A DNA stretch of 64,000 nt. Source: Asterias rubens (Eukaryota > Echinodermata > Asteroidea > Forcipulatida > Asteriidae). Positions 60,701-64,000 of this stretch are shown piece after piece (positions within the stretch are counted from its first letter, which is position 1; the number at the start of each line of letters is the position of its first letter). The stretch spans positions 1,550,001-1,614,000 of the forward strand of contig NC_047069.1 of NCBI RefSeq assembly GCF_902459465.1, given 5' to 3'. The position numbers and the translations under genes are program-made. The notes under the pieces were generated by a model. That model was not told the DNA's origin. It was given only the letters and a program-made list of their open reading frames with translations, and did no database searches.

Positions 60701-61172
60701 ACATTGTCCAAATTGCAGCTACAATCCTGGCAACAGCTTGAGCCGCTAATTCCAACACGCTTTATCTTTACGAAGCGGTTTTCCCTTTTTTGGGCATTTT
60801 GTGCTCTCAAAGTAAGCCATTATGGTTAAAGGTCAGTTAGATATTGGCAGGTTTTTATGTGGCAGTTTATAATAACAAAGCATTGTTTCTCCACAGAAAG
60901 TTGGATAATTTACATGAATAATTGACTGATAATCAAGGCATATTGAAAATATAGATATGACACTAAGTAAAACTCTCCTACGTACAAGTCTCTCAGTTCA
61001 GTTTAGAAAAGCAAGAGTACAATACAAAAAAACCTCAGAAATACAGCATTTGTTTCTCTTGAAATAATGCTCGACTAACATGTTCACTTTTGATCATACT
61101 ATATTGTGAACAATTGTTCCTTAAAATTTGGATCTGCATGTGTTTTTAGTGAAACCCCATAAATTTCCTTTA

Positions 61173-61386
61173 TGTAACGCTCGTGGGAGACGGAGCGACG
61201 CTGGCCCCCACGAGCCACCTCTCCGACGAGTGCCTCCGACTCTGCACTTTGCCGTGCACCCAGAACACCGTCTTTCCACCAAGTCGGGGCCCCGTGCCGG
61301 GCCCCCACTGCAGCCGGGCGAGAGCCCCGCAGCCCTCCTCGGCCGTACTTTAATAACGGACCGGGTCTTCACGTAACTCTCGTGGG
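61173..61386. other. GC-rich segment bordered by a 14-bp direct repeat
   Basis: About 185 bases of high GC and CpG (61188-61372) in an AT-rich setting. GTAACGCTCGTGGG at the left border and GTAACTCTCGTGGG at the right differ by one base, like a target-site duplication. Neither strand encodes a recognised protein. It could be an inserted fragment of ribosomal or other GC-rich DNA; this cannot be settled by eye. Confidence 0.55.
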
Positions 61387-61654
61387 TTCCTTTTGTTTAC
61401 AAAACTTGAAAAAAGCTCATGCAAATTGCTCAAAAATTTTGGCAGCTATTCCAATAAAACTAGTTCTATTTTAATCTTAAAGGGTTTTGATACCTTTTGT
61501 AGATCAAATTTTGTTCTTCTTCGGATGTGTGTAATGTAATTAACCTGTGGAAATTTCAGCTTCGTTAGTCGTCAAGTTTTAGAGAAGAAAAAAGTGAAAA
61601 GCACAGAGCAATGTTTTCAGGTGAAGGTACATGTATACATTTGAAAATCAGTCT

Positions 61655-62024
61655 GAAAGGGAAGGTACACGTCTGGTAATTGTCAAAGACCAGTCTTCTC
61701 ACTTGGTGTATCCCAACATAAGCATAAAATAACAAACCTGTGAAAATTTGGGATCAATTGGTCATCAAAGTTGCGAGAAAATGATGAGAGAAAAAACCAC
61801 CCTTGTTGAACGAATTTGTGTGCTTTCAGATAGGAATAACAGACTGGCTAGAAGTCTTTTATTTTGAGTGAGAAATTACCTCTTTCTCAAAATCTACGCT
61901 ACTTCAGAGGGAGCCGCTTCTCACAATATTTTATGCTATCAACAGCTCTCCAATGCTCTTTACCAAGTCAGTTTTTATGATAATATTTGTTTTAGTATTT
62001 ACTAAACGTGTACCTTCCCTTTAA
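61655..62024. mobile_element. Fold-back MITE, family 2
   Basis: AAAGGGAAGGTACACGTCTG to ACGTGTACCTTCCCTTTAA. The left TTAA has mutated to CTGA. Confidence 0.8.
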
Positions 62025-62362
62025 AAATGAATGGCAAAAAAACGTTTCGGTTAGAAGCCTTAGAAACCTACATCAGCTTTCAATAGTATAAAGTAATTTG
62101 ATTATTAACATTTTACTTCAAGGTAAAATGTTAAAGAATATCGGATTTTATTCTCCAAAATTTGAATCTGAGAAGTGTTACTGCAGTAATGTTTCTCAGA
62201 TTGTGATTAGGGATTATTCGTCCTGCGAGGACATATTCGCTCTGGATTTTCAGCGGTATCTCAAAAATGCAATCAAATTTTCAGATGTTAGTTTTATTGT
62301 ATACATTCATAATATAAGATTAAAACAACCGAACGTTAACAAACCAAAGGTATACTTTGACT

Positions 62363-62748
62363 TTAAAGGAACACGTTGCCTTGGATCGGTCGAGTTGGTC
62401 TTTGAAAAAGGTTTGTAACCATTTGTTATAAAATGCATATGATTAGAAAGATATTTTAAAAGTAGAATATAATGATCCACACAAGTATCACTCGAAAATT
62501 GCGTGGTTTTCCCTTACCTCATCGACAAACACGGTCGGCCATTTATGGGAGTCAAATTTTAACTCTAAATGGCCGACCGTGTTAGTTCGCAAAGTAAAAG
62601 GAAAATCATGCAATTACAAGGCAAATATGTGTGGATCATTGTATTCTACTATTAAAACATCTTCCTAACCATATGCATTTTTAAACAAACGGTTATAAAC
62701 GCTTTTCAAAGACCAACTCGACCGATCCAAGGCGACGTGTTCCTTTAA
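62363..62748. mobile_element. Long palindromic MITE, family 3, inverted orientation
   Basis: Same termini and centre as the copy at 18500 (TTAAAGGAACACGTTGCC, CACGGTCGGCCATTTATGGG), with TTAA at both ends. Confidence 0.88.
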
Positions 62749-63438
62749 GCAAAAAGAGAAAATGAAAACAGTGACGTTTTTTTTCTTCTAATTTTATCCC
62801 TATTTCCTTTCGACTCGGATAAACTATTGGGCTTAAATTGTTAAGGTTTGCTATTTCACATGTTAAGTTAAACCAAGTATGGATACTGCTTTATAAATTT
62901 ACCAATATAATACTGGCATCATGCAATAAGGATAATACCAATGTTAATTGTTCATTTCTTGAACATTTTGATATGAAAAAATATTTCTGAGTTGTCGATT
63001 CCATGTATGGATTCATATTGATCCACATATCAAACTGGAAATGCAATTGCAAATTGAAAGAAAACGAACATCAAAAAAATTCAACAGAAAAATAGATCGC
63101 AACTTCCTCTCGACTTTGTTTTTAAATACACTCTGTACATACATAAATTGAGTATTGTTTAAGTCTAACTTGATCTTGTTTATACATGTACCTGAATACC
63201 CCAAGCTGCTTGTTTATACAAATTACAATGAATTAATATTCATTTACAATATTGAGTTTTTCCATACAGTATTTCAGGCTGTACATTCCTGCAACTATTG
63301 TACGCTAATTCATAATTCTGTACAGATGTGTTTATGTTTCCTCAACAAAAATATATATATTTTGTTCATTTACATGAGCACAATGGTAATTGTTTATTAA
63401 CAATATATGAAGCAGGCAAAACAAAAGGAGTGTTTAAA

Positions 63439-63642
63439 GGCCGAGTTATAGTCGGTCGCGCGATGGTCGGGCGACGGAAATCTTGATGCCTGATCATAAA
63501 AAGACACAGTTTTTAGGCCTCAGCGATGACTATAAACTGTGTTTGTTTGAGGATTGCGCGTCAAGATTTCCATCGCGCAAAGCTGTGTGTTTGAGTATCG
63601 CGCGTCAAGATTTCCATCGCGCGACCGACTATAAGCCGGCCC
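63439..63642. mobile_element. Inverted-repeat MITE, GGCCGAGTTATAGTCGGTCG ends
   Basis: Left GAGTTATAGTCGGTCGCGCG pairs with right CGCGCGACCGACTATAAGCC. CGCGTCAAGATTTCCATCGC is repeated directly inside (about 63556 and 63601). Confidence 0.85.
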
Positions 63643-64000
63643 TGCTGTCCACTCTCTTCTAGACAAATTGTAAAGGTCTTGCGCTTCTTCAAACAATTTT
63701 TAGGCATCCTTATTAACTTATACGATGAGTCTCAACAATAAAAAACACACAAGACCTGCACAGTCTATTATTACAGGGTTTGACAACAAATTGCACCTGA
63801 TCTCCGATACCAAAATGAAAGTTTTCTTTGCAATTATTAAAATAATCATCCACTAAAAATATACATTTTTAATGTAAAGCAATCATTTTAAACTACCCGG
63901 GACAGTTTAAATTTGTGACACCCAAAAAAGCATCGCATTCGCATTCGCAGGAAGTACGAACCAGGTTTTTGTGACTTGTGCACAATTTTTTGAGCGACTG

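Larger units (their letters stand above)
59001..61170. other. Intergenic stretch
   Basis: Apart from the short frame at 59746 and the inverted repeat at 60630, only small pieces: an AATCTGAGAAGCGTCACTG palindrome at about 59265 (its relative is at about 62160) and a family 4 end at about 60380. Confidence 0.5.

Noticed and set aside
61099-61376. Overlapping Arg/Gly-rich frames on both strands
   Set aside because: They come from the base composition of the GC-rich segment; no frame has known motifs.

Overview
This is a 64 kb AT-rich window of animal nuclear DNA. It has introns with GT-AG splice sites, intronless chemoreceptor-like GPCR genes, poly(A) signals, long microsatellites and many fold-back mini-transposons and SINE-like repeats. 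The protein-coding content is deuterostome-like: an HPF1 with an N-terminal PBZ finger, a DELE1-type SEL1 protein, mitochondrial uL22m and ambulacrarian-style orphan GPCRs. Together with the repeat families this suggests an echinoderm, possibly a sea star. The species call is inference and was not checked against any database. Exon models were built by hand from frame, splice phase and family similarity.

Layout. Positions 1-7400 are repeats: SINE-like elements, a (TAA)n run of about 385 bp, a four-unit 175-bp tandem array and a duplicated hammerhead-like Penelope fragment. Two single-exon class A GPCR paralogues lie at 7405-8541 (+) and 12775-13884 (+); the second has lost most class A activation motifs. 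Two tandem copies of an EXD1-like DEDDy 3'-5' exonuclease gene lie at 16031-17321 (-) and 21853-23611 (-), and a third copy of their 5' module lies inverted near 27.3 kb. A complete nine-exon DELE1-like gene spans 28030-35421 (+). A seven-exon HPF1 gene with an N-terminal PBZ finger spans 38765-48780 (-); its introns hold a dead LINE and minisatellites. It shares a 264-bp head-to-head intergenic promoter with the six-exon MRPL22 gene at 49045-53059 (+). A two-exon gene at 55054-57451 (-) encodes a small secreted peptide with an inhibitor-cystine-knot cysteine pattern. The rest, to 64000, is repeats plus one GC-rich segment with a direct repeat at its borders.

The genes do not form one pathway. 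DELE1 (mitochondrial stress relay) and MRPL22 (mitochondrial ribosome) are both mitochondrial. HPF1 directs serine ADP-ribosylation in DNA repair. The most notable items are the unrecognised knottin precursor, the PBZ-HPF1 fusion, the motif-stripped GPCR paralogue, the tandem exonuclease genes with a shifted tail in one copy, and several TTAA-flanked fold-back element families that occupy much of the non-coding sequence.
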